NCBI GenBank assembly: GCA_013397435.1
Contig: VZRG01001050.1
Coordinates: forward strand, 76,072 to 140,071
Length of the DNA stretch: 64,000 nucleotides
Direction of reading: 5' to 3'
Source of the DNA: Erythrocercus mccallii
Taxonomy: Eukaryota > Chordata > Aves > Passeriformes > Dicruridae
Shown here: piece after piece, positions 11,201-21,291 of the stretch
How positions within the stretch are numbered: the first letter of the stretch is position 1
Layout of the letters: each line of letters starts with the position of its first letter
The notes under the pieces: model-generated
The model's database searches: none
Told to the model about the DNA's origin: nothing
Seen by the model: the letters and a program-made list of their open reading frames with translations, nothing else
Position numbers and translations under genes: made by a program

Positions 11201-14200
11201 GAAAATAATTCTTTGGCAATTGAAAATTGAATCTGGGAGTTTCACTAATATTTTTAAATTCAAAGAAAAACAACTTACTTCAAGTTCTTGTAGGGAAGAG
11301 GTATTCACTTAATAAAAATACAAATGTTTTGCTGACTTTGGAGCCAGAACAGAAAGAGGTTCAGAATAAATAACTATTAATAAATGTAGAGCAGGAGGAC
11401 TGTTTTGGTAATATTTCACCAGCAGCCTCTGTCCTCTCACAGATGGGTCAGAAGTGGTGATTTGGCAGCAGCTGTGGTGCTGATGTGATGAAGTCTGCAC
11501 GTGTGCAGGGCTCTGTGGTTACAGCAGGGAAGCAGAGGACCAGTGAATGTGGGGTTTGTGTTACAGAAAGAATGACTAAACTCGTAACTCTGTGCTGCCT
11601 TTCTGTTATGGCCCAGATGATGATTTCCAGTTAATTCAGAGGAATTTTTTGGAGAAGCACTACCAGGAGTTTGATGACTCAGAAGAAAACAAGCTCATCT
11701 ATACAGACATTTTTAATGAATATGTAAGATACCTTTTCCTATTTTTCATATGTATTACTTTTTTAATATATATATAGTTCTCCCTTTATAAAATACTGAT
11801 CTTATATGGAACAGATCCCAACATGTTCCTGTCTCCTTCAGAAGCACAGCCATGATCTGTGAGCAAGAAAACTTTTTTTCTGAAGCTTTAGGTTCCTTTC
11901 TCATTTCACACAAAACTTTCTGGTAGTATTTTGGAAGTTGTGTAGCTCTTTTGAATAGAAATTTAACCAACTGCTGTAGTAAATAATGTGTTTAGCATGT
12001 GTGCAAACAAAGTTTCTTCTTCTCGAGTTGTATTATTTCTTGTATTGGATAATTCAATCACATTCTTTATGCAAAGCATAATCAAAAAACCAGACCAGTC
12101 TACTTTTCAGTACCATTAAATGAGTTGGAAAAGTATTTGTTGCTAGGTACAAATAGTGTTTGTTCTCCCCAAGATCCCCAGCAAAAGATGTGCAGCTCTG
12201 TGCCTCAGGGCTGGTGTGAGAGCAGAACCTGCAACACCCACTGAGGAGCCTGCAGTTGTGCCCAGTGAGGATCATGCAGAGTGTCAAGAAGGTGTCAGTG
12301 TAAGGATGCTGTTTGAAATCTGCTTCTGAAACCTGTTGTGATCTTACTGGGGTGTTTTGCCTGGGTTCTTTTTCAGATCTCTTTAGTAGAGAAATACATT
12401 GAAGAGAAGTTGCTTGATCGGATTCGTGGGTTTGATATGGTTGCTTTCACAGTGTCATTGCAGTAAGTCTCTGCTTTGCTTTTGGTTGAGGAGTGGCTTA
12501 GGTGCCTCTCAATAGTTTTTATCTAGATTAAAGCTTAGGTTTGGCTGTTCTCCCTTTAGATAATGGTTCCACTTTAACTTAAAAAAAAAGAAGTGTTCAT
12601 GCAGGCAGTGGCTGACCACTTTTCTTGCATTGAGCATGTCCTGCTACTCTCAATTTCTGAACTGTCATGCTGAAATATATTGGATTTGAAGGGGTAGGAA
12701 GAGAAATCAGAATGAGAGAACTGGAGAATTTTCATATTTCTTGTCAATTTGAAGCCAGACCCTTAAAATGTTGGGTCTTGTTTATCTCTTCCAGGCACCT
12801 CAGTAGCCTGGTGGTGTTTCAGTTATGTGGTTAAATTCCTTTATTGCAATTTTTGTATGGAGCATTCAGAGAAGAGTTTGGTTTATGCTCAGCTTTTGCA
12901 GTGGGTCATTTTAGCTTAACCAGCTTACTGAAGAGCTGTTTTGTGAAAGAACACTGTTTTTTCCCTTGAATAAGAAAATCAAGTGTAATTGGGAACTGAG
13001 TGTCTTGAACTATTTGAATCTGTTTAATTTTTACTGTTTCTTAAATAAACAGGTCTGGTTTTCAAGGACTAATATGTTACTCGGAGATCTTGGATTTAGA
13101 TAAATGTCATAATGTAGTTGGATTGGAAATACTGTATGGTAATATTTGGCTGCAGTTTTGCTATATGATAACCTGCAATTACCTTCTTGTTTAAATACTG
13201 ATATTGTTCTATTTGTCCTTTTTGACCTTGTACCATTTTAAAATAATGAATTTTCTCATTCTCCAACTTCTTTTTCTCTGTAGACAACACAAGGATGAAA
13301 TGCCAGGTGATATATTTGATCTGCTTCTCACATTTACAGACTTTCTGGCTTTCAAAGAAATGTTCTTGGAATACAGAGCTGTGAGTATATCACGTTGTTT
13401 ATTTTCACTGGCACAGTAGCTCTTGGTTTTGTGTAACTTCACCTGAAAGTGTCAAAGGAAAAGTTACTACAGTAGGTCACAGTATTTAATCAAAGGCTTT
13501 AACAGAGTCAGAAGAAAAATTACTTCACTGAGTGGCTTTTTAAACTCAAACTGCACATTTAATAATTTCTAGAAAACATGAATGAAGCTGGCATGTGGAG
13601 CAGCTCTTCCTGCTTTTGTGAACTTCCTGCATTTGTCAACAGTTTTCCAAATGAACAGAAGGGAACACTTTTTCACTGTGACAGTCTCTGAGCACTGTCA
13701 CAGCTTCTTTGCCCAGAGAGGTTATGGAGTCTCCATGCTTGGAGATGTTCTAAAGTTGTGTGGACACAGTCCTGAGTGACTGTGCTTGAGCGTGGGGTTT
13801 GGCCCAGATGACCTCCAGAGATCCCTTTCCACCTTGGTCATTCTGACTATAGTATCTTCTTTTATTTTTTTATTTCTAGTCTATCCAAAATTAGCTTTTT
13901 AAGCCTCTTTCATTTGTTTTCTCCTCCTCTCCGTTCCAGCTGGAGAAATAAACAAAAATGCTAAGATTTTTGGATTAGGTTTTTCTTAGCAAAATGAAAA
14001 TCAGTGCTCTCCAGTGTCGGTCCAGTCCTGTTTGACAAAGAGCAAAAGAGTCACAGTTGTGGTTATGCCTCTACCCCTTCCCCATCCCTGTGAATTTTGT
14101 GGAAATGGGGACAGGCTGAAGAGAAAGAATCAGTCCATGTATCAGCAGGAGAAGTTTCAGTTGGGATTTGCAGATTGGGGTCTCCGAGAGGCAAACGACA

Positions 14201-14550
14201 GCAGCCAGATTTCAGTAGATCCCTGAGCTGCCAGCGCAGCATTCCTGACCAGATGGGAGCAAGACTCTGCTCTGACACGGGCACGCACTGGCAGGGTGAC
14301 AGCCCCCTCCCCCCAGGGATTCCTGCACAATCTTCTCAGGTTCACATTCACTCACAGATGCTCAAGTAACATGTAATTTTATATTGGTTTGATGCAGCAG
14401 AGAATGTATTACCTGTTTCATTTTTTGAAGTGCGTATTCCAAACCATCATGGAGTCACGGATTTCTTTTTTTTCCCCATGTTTCTAGGAAAAAGAAGGTC
14501 GAAGTCTGGATTTAAGCAGTGCGTTAGTGGTGACTTCATTAAACCATTAA
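8223..14550 (+). CDS. ARL2BP: ARL2BP, ADP-ribosylation factor-like 2 binding protein (BART)
   Basis: Coding exons are 8223-8260, 10331-10389, 11617-11723, 12377-12462, 13284-13380 and 14488-14550 (TAA). Phases are continuous and give 149 residues. The ATG has a strong context (ACAATGG) and lies just after an acceptor, so exon 1 is probably non-coding. Diagnostic segments include EFDAVVGYLEDIIM, ENKLIYTDIFNEYISLVEKY and DIFDLLLTFTDFLAFKEMFL, which match the recalled vertebrate protein. ARL2BP is an all-helical effector that binds GTP-loaded ARL2 and ARL3, acts at mitochondria, centrosome and cilium, and promotes nuclear retention of STAT3; human mutations cause retinitis pigmentosa (established). 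The C-terminus ends SLDLSSALVVTSLNH, about 14 residues shorter than the human form I recall. Confidence 0.96.
8261..10330. other. ARL2BP intron with an internal CpG-rich patch
   Basis: The intron follows the first coding exon (GTGAGT donor). Most is AT-rich and featureless. At about 9095-9260 there is a short GC- and CpG-rich patch unlike its surroundings. No exon, RNA gene or recognisable transposon was identified. Confidence 0.5.
10658..11196 (+). repeat. Locally duplicated block, copy A (ARL2BP intron)
   Basis: It aligns by eye with 14736-15505. About 10660-10865 matches 14739-14965, including AGGATCTTCTTAGAAGCTGC and GATTTAAAGTGCCTGAGCTG. About 11018-11190 matches 15326-15500, including AAGTAAACTTTTTATTTAGA. 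The middle differs and holds a CR1 fragment. It contains a short CTG run (10804-10823). Confidence 0.85.
10953..11016 (-). mobile_element. CR1 LINE 3'-end fragment
   Basis: TCATAGAATCACAGAGTGGT, then TTTGGGTTGGAATGAACCTT and AACCCCCCTGCCA, is the reverse complement of the CR1 3' terminus. It is heavily truncated and lies inside copy A of the duplicated block. Confidence 0.9.
13701..13852 (+). mobile_element. CR1 LINE 3' fragment
   Basis: GCCCAGAGAGGTTATGGAGTCTCC, GACACAGTCCTGAG and CAGATGACCTCCAGAGATCC follow the order of the avian CR1 3' region in sense orientation. It is diverged and lies in the last ARL2BP intron. Confidence 0.85.
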
Positions 14551-14735
14551 ACAAATCATTCTGAAGGGAGTTCTGTTGTATTTTAAGCTAGGTCTATTCA
14601 AATTTCAGAGGTGAAAGGCAGCGATTCCCGAGAGATGGCCGGGGCAGAGGGGCAGGGACTCGGCTCCACAGCGGCTGTGAGGGTGGTGGGTGTGCAGTGG
14701 GGCAGGGCCAGGACTGTGGGTCCCTCTCCAGGGGA

Positions 14736-15505
14736 TGAAATCAAGGCTTTCTGGAATTTTTATACCCTTTTATAAAATGAATGGAAGAGACTGTGAGAGG
14801 CAGTCTTCCTTTCCCCAGCTCTGCCCAAACTTCTCTTTACGTGTCTGCCAGGATCTTCTTAGAAGCTGCTGTGGTTTGTCTGGGCAGTTTTCTGCAGTGC
14901 CCTGCTGATGCTGCTGCAGGGAGCCTTTTGCACTCTGATTTAAAGTGCCTGAGCTGCAGTTTGAGCTCCTTATTCTTTGTCCTGTCTCTGCTGATCACAG
15001 AGAGCAGTTTATTCCTTCTCTGTTCCAGCAGCACCATTTCTTGACTGGAAATCATCCAGTTCCAACCCCCATGCCATGGGTAGGGACACCTTCCACTAGA
15101 GCAGGTTGCTCGCAATCCCATCCAGCCTGGCCATCTGGCAGTAAAAGATGCTCAGTTCTCAGTGATGTGGTTTTAACTGAGAAGTCAGTGTGTGCAGGGA
15201 AGTTTTTTACAAGGTGCCAAGGCAGAGTTCATGCTGAGCAGCCATCATCTGCTTTATAAGAACAGCACATCATTTCTTTGGTCACATCCTTCCCAGAGAG
15301 ATGGAGACTCTGCAGCCTCAGTTGTCTGGTGATGCAGTTGAATCTGGAGAAATGCTAAATTAATTTGGACTGTGTCAGAGTTTGGAAGGCTGAGACTAGT
15401 GTCTTTTATCTATGTTTATAAGTAAACTTTTTATTTAGACCTGTTCTGTGAAATTCAGTAACATGCTCTCCCATGTTAATTTTTATTATTTTTTTTCCTA
15501 CTGTT
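14736..15505 (+). repeat. Locally duplicated block, copy B (ARL2BP 3'UTR)
   Basis: This is the second copy of the block at 10658-11196, about 4.1 kb downstream in the same orientation. It starts 186 bp after the ARL2BP stop and ends before the AATAAA at 15571, so it would form most of the ARL2BP 3'UTR. Its middle (14966-15325) is longer than in copy A and carries a different CR1 fragment. Confidence 0.8.
15050..15132 (-). mobile_element. CR1 LINE fragment
   Basis: ATCATCCAGTTCCAACCCCC, then CATGCCATGGGTAGGGACAC and CAATCCCATCCAGCCTGGCC, is the reverse complement of the CR1 3' region. The fragment is inside copy B of the ARL2BP duplicated block. Confidence 0.9.
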
Positions 15506-15570
15506 CCTGTTATATATATATATATTCATAGTTGTGGAAATTTGACCCTTGATTTACTCACTGACAATCA

Positions 15571-15576
15571 AATAAA
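15571..15576 (+). terminator. Poly(A) signal AATAAA, probably ARL2BP
   Basis: This is the first canonical AATAAA downstream of the ARL2BP stop at 14550. It is upstream of the convergent PLLP poly(A) signal (16308-16313), leaving a gap of about 0.7 kb between the two gene ends. Confidence 0.6.
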
Positions 15577-16307
15577 GGCAGATCTGTCATGGGCCAATGC
15601 CATGTGTCCCGTTCCTTTTCAGTTCTCACCTTCCATCAATTCAGTTCTGTTTCCTGATCCTGCCTCTGGAGACAACCTGGTAAAACTTTTCCTGTACAGA
15701 GCATGCAGTAAGATTTGCAGTGTATCTCACCATGCACTAGCTTTTGAACTCAATCTGCTTTTACTACCTTGTACAATGAGGGTGTGAAAGGAAAAGCTGC
15801 TCCGCCTGGCTGGGCATCACTTCTCATTCTGACAAACACACAAAAGGTGAATTTGTGGTCTGCAGCACTCTGCAGGGGGAGTAGCGTGGTTCTTCCCTCT
15901 CCTGAGGTGCTGATGCTGCCTGTGTTCCCAGAGCTTTTGCAGACTTGATTGTAATTTCTGAAAATGACCTACAGCTAATGGGCAAAGTTGACTTGCTGGT
16001 TAATTAGGTGAACTCAAGAGTGTGTGATGGTGAGCCAGGAAGAGGGAGTGATCAAAGCCTTGGCACCTGGTTTGTATTCTTGTGGTCTTGGATGCACACT
16101 CTGAGCGTGTGTGTGCATAAAGCAATGAGAGGTGAACCCTGTGGACTTGTTCCTTCCATAGCCCACATGGGTTAAAACCCACATGGAGTGGGAAGGAACA
16201 GCCATCTCTGCAGTGCCATCTCTGCACTCCCCACCATGCTGCATGTGCTACCTCCTCTCAAGACAAGTTTTCTCATGAAAGAGTCCAGTACTAGATTTAG
16301 GAATGTT
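15577..16307. other. Intergenic gap between convergent ARL2BP and PLLP
   Basis: No coding sequence, RNA gene or clear repeat is seen here. A near-palindromic stretch around 16159-16190 (CCCACATGGGTTAAAACCCACATGG) could form a hairpin. Confidence 0.5.
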
Positions 16308-16313
16308 TTTATT
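16308..16313 (-). terminator. Poly(A) signal AATAAA (minus strand), probably PLLP
   Basis: TTTATT on the + strand reads AATAAA on the minus strand, about 510 bp past the PLLP stop codon. It gives PLLP a short 3'UTR that does not overlap ARL2BP. Confidence 0.65.
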
Positions 16314-16821
16314 TAAAGCATAAAATTTATATTCAAATTGTTAGAAATCAATACAAAAGCAGCTTCAACTGCTTCCTTTTCTTCTCTTCCCATATTTCAG
16401 CTCTGCCACTGTTTCTGCATCCCGTTAATTGCATTACTTACACTGTAGCTGTGAATGAGCAGAGAGGGGAGCCTGGGCTTGGGTTAGTGAATTTTAGTAT
16501 TGGACTGTGCCAGATTGGCTGAGCCCCCTCAGTGGAGCTGCTCCAGCGAGGATCCGGATGACTCCTAGGGGTGAGCAGGAGCTGCAGCCCCAGCGAGTCC
16601 GTGTCCCTCAGTGGCGATGCCGGTGGGGTTGTGCTGTGGGCACGTCAGCTGGAAGCATCATCAGAAACCACGGGGCAGCATCCACGTGACCCAGTGCTGA
16701 CCACTGGTGCCAGCACAGGCTGGTCCCAAAACGAGCCCTGGTGGCACACGAGGCTCCAAGCCACCAAGCCTGGCACAAGCTGGTGCAGGGTGTCCCGTGG
16801 CTGGGCTTTGCTGTCCACTCC

Positions 16822-19015
16822 TCACGCATGGTCAGTCACTTGGCTGGTGGCCGCATTGCTGCCCAGCCCTTTCCAGGCACGGAAGCTGAAGAAGGTGCTC
16901 ACCCCATAGGTGATCATTATGACACAGGCGAAGAACTGGAAGAGAAGCACATCCCACGTGTGACCACGGTGGCTGCCCCAGCCCCCCAGCCCTCCCCTGC
17001 CCCCCAGTACTCACGGAGGCAGCAGCTCTGCGGTTGTAGTCCCACTGCCGCCAGGACGTCGGCTGCACGGCGGCCGCGCACGTCACAAAGGCAGTGATGT
17101 ACAGCACGGTGGCCACAGCGTTGTAGATCATCAGCTGGGGAGAGCAAAGAGGAGGTCATGAGGTCTGGGCTCAGGCTCCTGCATGCTGGGGTGAGGTCCT
17201 GCAAAAGGCTCAGGTTCACATTCCTTCCCATTTCTCAGGAGAACACATTAAATGCTCCCCACATTGTGCTGGGAGATTTTTGGATGACACCACAACAGAA
17301 TTTGGTGGGTGTAACTTTCTGGATTGACACAGGACTTTCTGGTTTGAGCATTTTCTAAGCAATTCAAGGGCAGAATGAAACAATGTCACTGTGCTAAGTG
17401 CAGAGAACTTGGTTTCATCGGCCCAGAAGAGACTGAAGCCTTCCCAGACTATCTTACCAAGATGTTTCCCTCTTGGGATCCCCCCTCACTCCCTCTCAGC
17501 TACGCACCACAAGGGGCCAGGGGACCATGTAGAACTTCTGATGAAGCTGCAGGAGGTAAGTCACGAAGAAAAGAAGTGTTAGTATCCAGAAGAAGAGGGA
17601 CACAAACATCACCCAGCCATATGCCGCGTGGAGGTGGTACGTTGTGGCGGCGATGAGAGACCACACCAGTAAACCGAGCACCTGTGGGGTGAAACAGGGA
17701 ACGTGTTCAGGGGCTGGTTCCTGCAGGAGGAGCACAGAACCTCGCCCACAAGCCCAGGCACACCAGCACCACCAGCAGTTGGGTTCCCCTCACTCCAGGA
17801 AAGCAGCGGCACACTGGGCAGGAGAAGGGCTCCTTGGAAAGCCGCTGTGCCCCTGTGCAAGCTCGCACCCTTATTGTCATGGAAGAAACACAACAGCCTT
17901 TGTCCTGCCCGCGTCCAACGCCCTGGTGCTCGGCTGCCCCGACAATGCCTCCTTGTCCGTCACATCCATTTCTAACACTCGTGATCACAAAATATGTGCT
18001 GGGGAGAAACATGTAGAGGGTCTCCCGCAGGGGTGGGAGGTGGCATGTGTGAGCTGCCCCGCTCTGGCTGCTGGCAGGGGAAAGCAGGAGCCTGTTTAAC
18101 AGTCTGGCCTGAGCAAGGGGCTGCAGAGGTGGGACCAGCTGCAAAGTTGAAAGGTCTCTGCTGCTGGTCTTGCTTCCATCTCTGTTTCCTGACGCTCCTA
18201 CATGGCACCCCCAGCAGCATCCTTCCCAGCCCCTTCCCTGAGCGTTTGTCCCTATGTCACCACCAGCTCAGCCATGCCCAGGGGCTGAAATCTGGAGCCA
18301 GAAGCCAGGTGTGTCCCAGCTGTTTCACAGTGGCTGCTCAGGGCACATCCCACAACGCTGCCCCGAGGAGAGAGGACGAGCGAACAGGCTCCGACGCAGC
18401 GGGGCAGCACCGTGGGCAGGTCACAAGTGGCGCAGCAGGCAGCTGAACACCCATCCCCGTGCATTCATGCGGCACCTGCGGTCCCGGGGAGGGCACCAGC
18501 GGGAGATTATTGTGGTTGCCTCCGATGCTGAAGCAATGGGAAGGTGATGCTGCTGCTCCATTTTGACTGAGAGCCTCACGAGCAACCCCAGGACACCTCA
18601 CCTCACCACCACTGGGCTTCACATAACCCCGAGCCACTGGCTGTGCCCTGCGGAGATGCCCGCGCGGATCAGCCCGTGCCCGTGCACTGGGAACTAGGCA
18701 CTGAGCGGACCTACAACCGCCAAAGGGTGTGAGGACAAGAATCCGACCTTACCTCTGGCTTTACAGAGGGAAGGAGGGGAGAGGGGGCTACACTCTTACG
18801 TTTGGGGATTAACTAGGGTTAGTCAGCGGACACGGGGTCGGAGTGGCAGCCGAAGAGAACCCGGGCTGTTTCCAGCTGAAGAAAGGCACCAAAGGGGGTG
18901 ATGCCCTCCCCCCTCCGCCGCGCCCCCTCCCCAGTACTCACGGCCTGGGCGCACATCAGCCCCCCGAGCGGCGAGAGCAAGAAGGAGCCGTCCAGGGCCG
19001 GGGGGGAGCCCGGGG
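16822..19015 (-). CDS. PLLP: PLLP, plasmolipin (MARVEL tetraspan protein), 5' end lost in an assembly gap
   Basis: Minus-strand coding exons are 18942-19015 (5' end truncated by Ns), 17508-17681, 17015-17134 and 16822-16935 (TGA at 16822-16824). All junctions are phase 0 with GT/AG signals. Exon 2 contains the segments VLGLLVWSLIAATTYHL and YGWVMFVSLFFWILTL, exon 3 LMIYNAVATVLYITAF, and the last exon GSNAATSQVTDHA; each matches the recalled plasmolipin sequence. Four hydrophobic segments are expected: end of exon 1 to exon 2, exon 2, exon 3 and exon 4. Plasmolipin is a MARVEL-domain membrane protein of myelin and apical/endosomal epithelial membranes (established). The N-terminus is missing: its start codon must lie within or beyond the gap at 19016-19212. 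About 159 residues are visible against about 182 in human. Confidence 0.94.
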
Positions 19016-19480
19016 NNNNNNNNNNNNNNNNNNNNNNNNNNNNNNNNNNNNNNNNNNNNNNNNNNNNNNNNNNNNNNNNNNNNNNNNNNNNNNNNNNNNN
19101 NNNNNNNNNNNNNNNNNNNNNNNNNNNNNNNNNNNNNNNNNNNNNNNNNNNNNNNNNNNNNNNNNNNNNNNNNNNNNNNNNNNNNNNNNNNNNNNNNNNN
19201 NNNNNNNNNNNNGCCCCGCGGCTGCCCCCGCCTCCGCCCGGCGCCGCACTGCGCTCCCGGTGTCCCTGAGTCCCCGTACCCGGGTACCACCGGCAAAGGG
19301 CGGCCCCGCCGTGACAGCCCCCGCTCCCCGTATCCTGGCGATGCTCTGCCTGGAGCAGCCGGGGTCACCGCGAACCTTCTGTGCAGCTGCGTCCCGGTGC
19401 TCACCTGGGACATTTGGTGGCCCCCGGCGTATCCTTGTGCCTGGCGTTGCTCCTCTGCGGGGGCCGGACGACAACACGCG
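18850..19480 (-). promoter_or_regulatory. PLLP: CpG island at the PLLP 5' end
   Basis: GC- and CpG-rich sequence flanks both sides of the gap and covers PLLP exon 1. It is the expected promoter region of this minus-strand gene. The transcription start cannot be placed because of the gap. Confidence 0.65.
19016..19212. other. Assembly gap (197 Ns)
   Basis: A run of N hides the 5' part of PLLP exon 1, presumably including the start codon. The flanks are extremely GC-rich, which is a usual cause of drop-out. Confidence 1.
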
Positions 19481-19487
19481 TCTCCTT

Positions 19488-19690
19488 GTTAAATCCTGGA
19501 ATAATTTGGGTTGGGAGTGATCTTAAAGCACCTCGTTCCAATCTCCTGCCATGCAGGGACACATTCCACTAGATCAGGCTGCTCCAAGCTCCTGGCCTTG
19601 CTCCAACCTGGCCTTGAACACTTCCAGGGACGAGGCAGCCACAGCTTTTCTGGGCAATCTGCGTGATCCCTCATCACCCTCCGCTCCAGG
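19488..19690 (-). mobile_element. CR1 LINE 3' fragment
   Basis: AATTTGGGTTGGGAGTGATC, CTGCCATGCAGGGACACATT and CCAACCTGGCCTTGAACACT follow the CR1 3' region in reverse complement. It lies just upstream of the PLLP CpG island. Confidence 0.92.
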
Positions 19691-19930
19691 AGATATCTCG
19701 GGCTGGTCCAGGTCCCTCTGGGTGGCAGCAGGAGCCTCTGGACTATCAGCCACTGCTCCCAGTTTGGTGCCATGTGCCCAGGGCCCCCGGGCCCCGTCAC
19801 ATAGGTCGTTAATGCCGACCGTGACACAGGGCTGGGCCCCACCCCTCGGGGTGTCCCGGCCGTGACCGGACACGGCAGCTCGGGTGGGATCTGTCACGGG
19901 ACACGGCTGCAAAGGGGTGTGAGGCGGCAG

Positions 19931-20013
19931 GTCAGGATGGCCGAGCGGTCTAAGGCGCTGCGTTCAGGTCGCAGTCTCCCCTGGAGGCGTGGGTTCGAAT
20001 CCCACTTCTGACA
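19931..20013 (+). tRNA. tRNA-Leu (anticodon CAG)
   Basis: This 83-nt class II tRNA has acceptor arms GTCAGGA and TTCTGAC with discriminator A, an A box TGGCCGAGCGG, the loop TTCAGGT giving anticodon CAG, a long variable arm, and a B box GGTTCGAATCC. There is no intron. A TTTTT run at 20017-20021 provides a Pol III terminator. It is identical to the copy at 20156-20238 on the other strand. Confidence 0.97.
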
Positions 20014-20155
20014 GCTGTTTTTGCGCCGCCCGGCGGCCGCTTTTATCGGGAAGGCGAATGGAAATGTGAATTAAAAAAACCACAACCAACCAAAAGCGCG
20101 CGATTAAAAGCAATGAACGCCTTAACTGCAGGCGAGCGTAACGCAAAAACGAAGC
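20014..20155. other. 142-bp spacer between the inverted tRNA genes
   Basis: The spacer holds the T-run terminators of both tRNA genes (TTTTT at 20017-20021 on +, and AAAAA at 20145-20149 read as TTTTT on -). Both are followed by GCG. No other feature is seen. Confidence 0.8.
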
Positions 20156-20238
20156 TGTCAGAAGTGGGATTCGAACCCACGCCTCCAGGGGAGACTGCGA
20201 CCTGAACGCAGCGCCTTAGACCGCTCGGCCATCCTGAC
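20156..20238 (-). tRNA. tRNA-Leu (anticodon CAG), second identical copy
   Basis: The reverse complement is base-for-base the same 83-nt tRNA-Leu(CAG) as 19931-20013, with intact acceptor, D, anticodon, variable and T arms. Its terminator is the A run at 20145-20149. The two genes point toward each other, 3' ends facing across a 142-bp spacer. Confidence 0.97.
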
Positions 20239-20369
20239 ACCGCTGGGCGGGCACTGTGGCCCGTGCTACACTTGAGGGCATTGTGCAAGCGTTCCGTGAG
20301 CTCTACCACACCAGGGACTGAGCATCTCCCCGGGGAGCTTTTTCTACCGCCCGCCCTCTGCGTGAAGAA

Positions 20370-20725
20370 CCCTTTCCTAACATGCCGCCTAAACCTCCCC
20401 TGGCACAGCTTCAGCCCTTCCCTCCGGTCCTGTCACTGGTCACAGACAGCAGGGATCAGCGTTGCCCCTCTGCTGCCCCTCCTGAGGAAGCTGCAGCCCT
20501 CAATGAGTTCTGCCCTCGGTATGCTCTTTTCTAGGCTGAACAGGACAAGTGTCCTCACCGACTTCACATGGCTTCCCCTCTAGACCCTTCAGCATCCTCA
20601 TGGCCTCCTTTGGATGCTCTCTTACAGCTTTAGATACTTCTTGTACTTTGGTGCCCAAATCTGCTCCCAGAACTCAAGGTGAGGCTGCACCAGCACAGAG
20701 CAGAGTGGGACAATCACCTCCTCAT
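20370..20725 (-). mobile_element. CR1 LINE fragment
   Basis: CATGGCTTCCCCTCTAGACC, TCATGGCCTCCTTTGGATGC and CACCAGCACAGAGCAGAGTG follow in order the reverse complement of the CR1 region just upstream of its 3' end. It sits between the tRNA pair and the THAP11 3' end. Confidence 0.92.
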
Positions 20726-21285
20726 CCTGCAGCTGTATTTAACATTCCCAGTTCAACTCAAAAGTGTAATGGTTGAGGCACAGCTGAATTTTTTTGCTGC
20801 ATACGTTTGCTTGAGACTAACAGCTCTAAACCAATCGGAAACCAGGAACTTTGGCAAGTGGAATTACAAGTTCTAAGAATACGTGTGAGCTCTTCCCTGC
20901 ACTAGGCTGGTTCATGGGAGGCCGTGTCTTCTCCTTCCTCCACCAGGTATTAGACAGGAGAGTCATGCTGGGGGAAGCCCTGTGGGAAGCCTGGCTCCCT
21001 GCTCGAATCCCTCCTGGTTACACAGAGAGCACAGCACCCTGTGACTGACTGCTCATCAAAATCTCTCCACCCTCTGTGCAGGTAGGTGTGTGGTACACTG
21101 AACTGACCTCAAACTCCTCTTCCTCACCCTACATGAATGTAAAGATATTCCTGCTCTTTCAGCTGTGGAGCTCACAACAAATAAAAAGGTGTTACAAAAG
21201 AGAAGACAAAGCTACCGCCAAAAACCTTTCAGAAATAGACATACAAACCACAAGGAGTCAGGAAACGTAAGAAAACAAAATATAC
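20726..21285. other. Intergenic sequence between CR1 and the THAP11 3' end
   Basis: There is no coding sequence, RNA gene or identified repeat. It is part of the interval that must contain the join between the 16q13-like and 16q22.1-like gene blocks. Confidence 0.5.
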
Positions 21286-21291
21286 TTTATT
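21286..21291 (-). terminator. Poly(A) signal AATAAA (minus strand), probably THAP11
   Basis: TTTATT on the + strand lies 2.06 kb past the THAP11 stop. An ATTAAA variant at 22778-22783 (minus strand) could give a shorter transcript. Confidence 0.55.

Noticed and set aside
18795..18825. Telomere-like TAACTAGGGTTAG next to the PLLP CpG island
   Set aside because: Only about two degenerate units; not enough to support an interstitial telomeric repeat.
18823..19520. Frames spanning the N gap on both strands
   Set aside because: They are open only because Ns are not stops. The visible PLLP exon 1 frame is a different one.
20014..20155. The tRNA inverted repeat as an integration or attachment site
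   Set aside because: There is no integrase, mobile element boundary or direct repeat. In this animal genome a tRNA pair is the simpler explanation.
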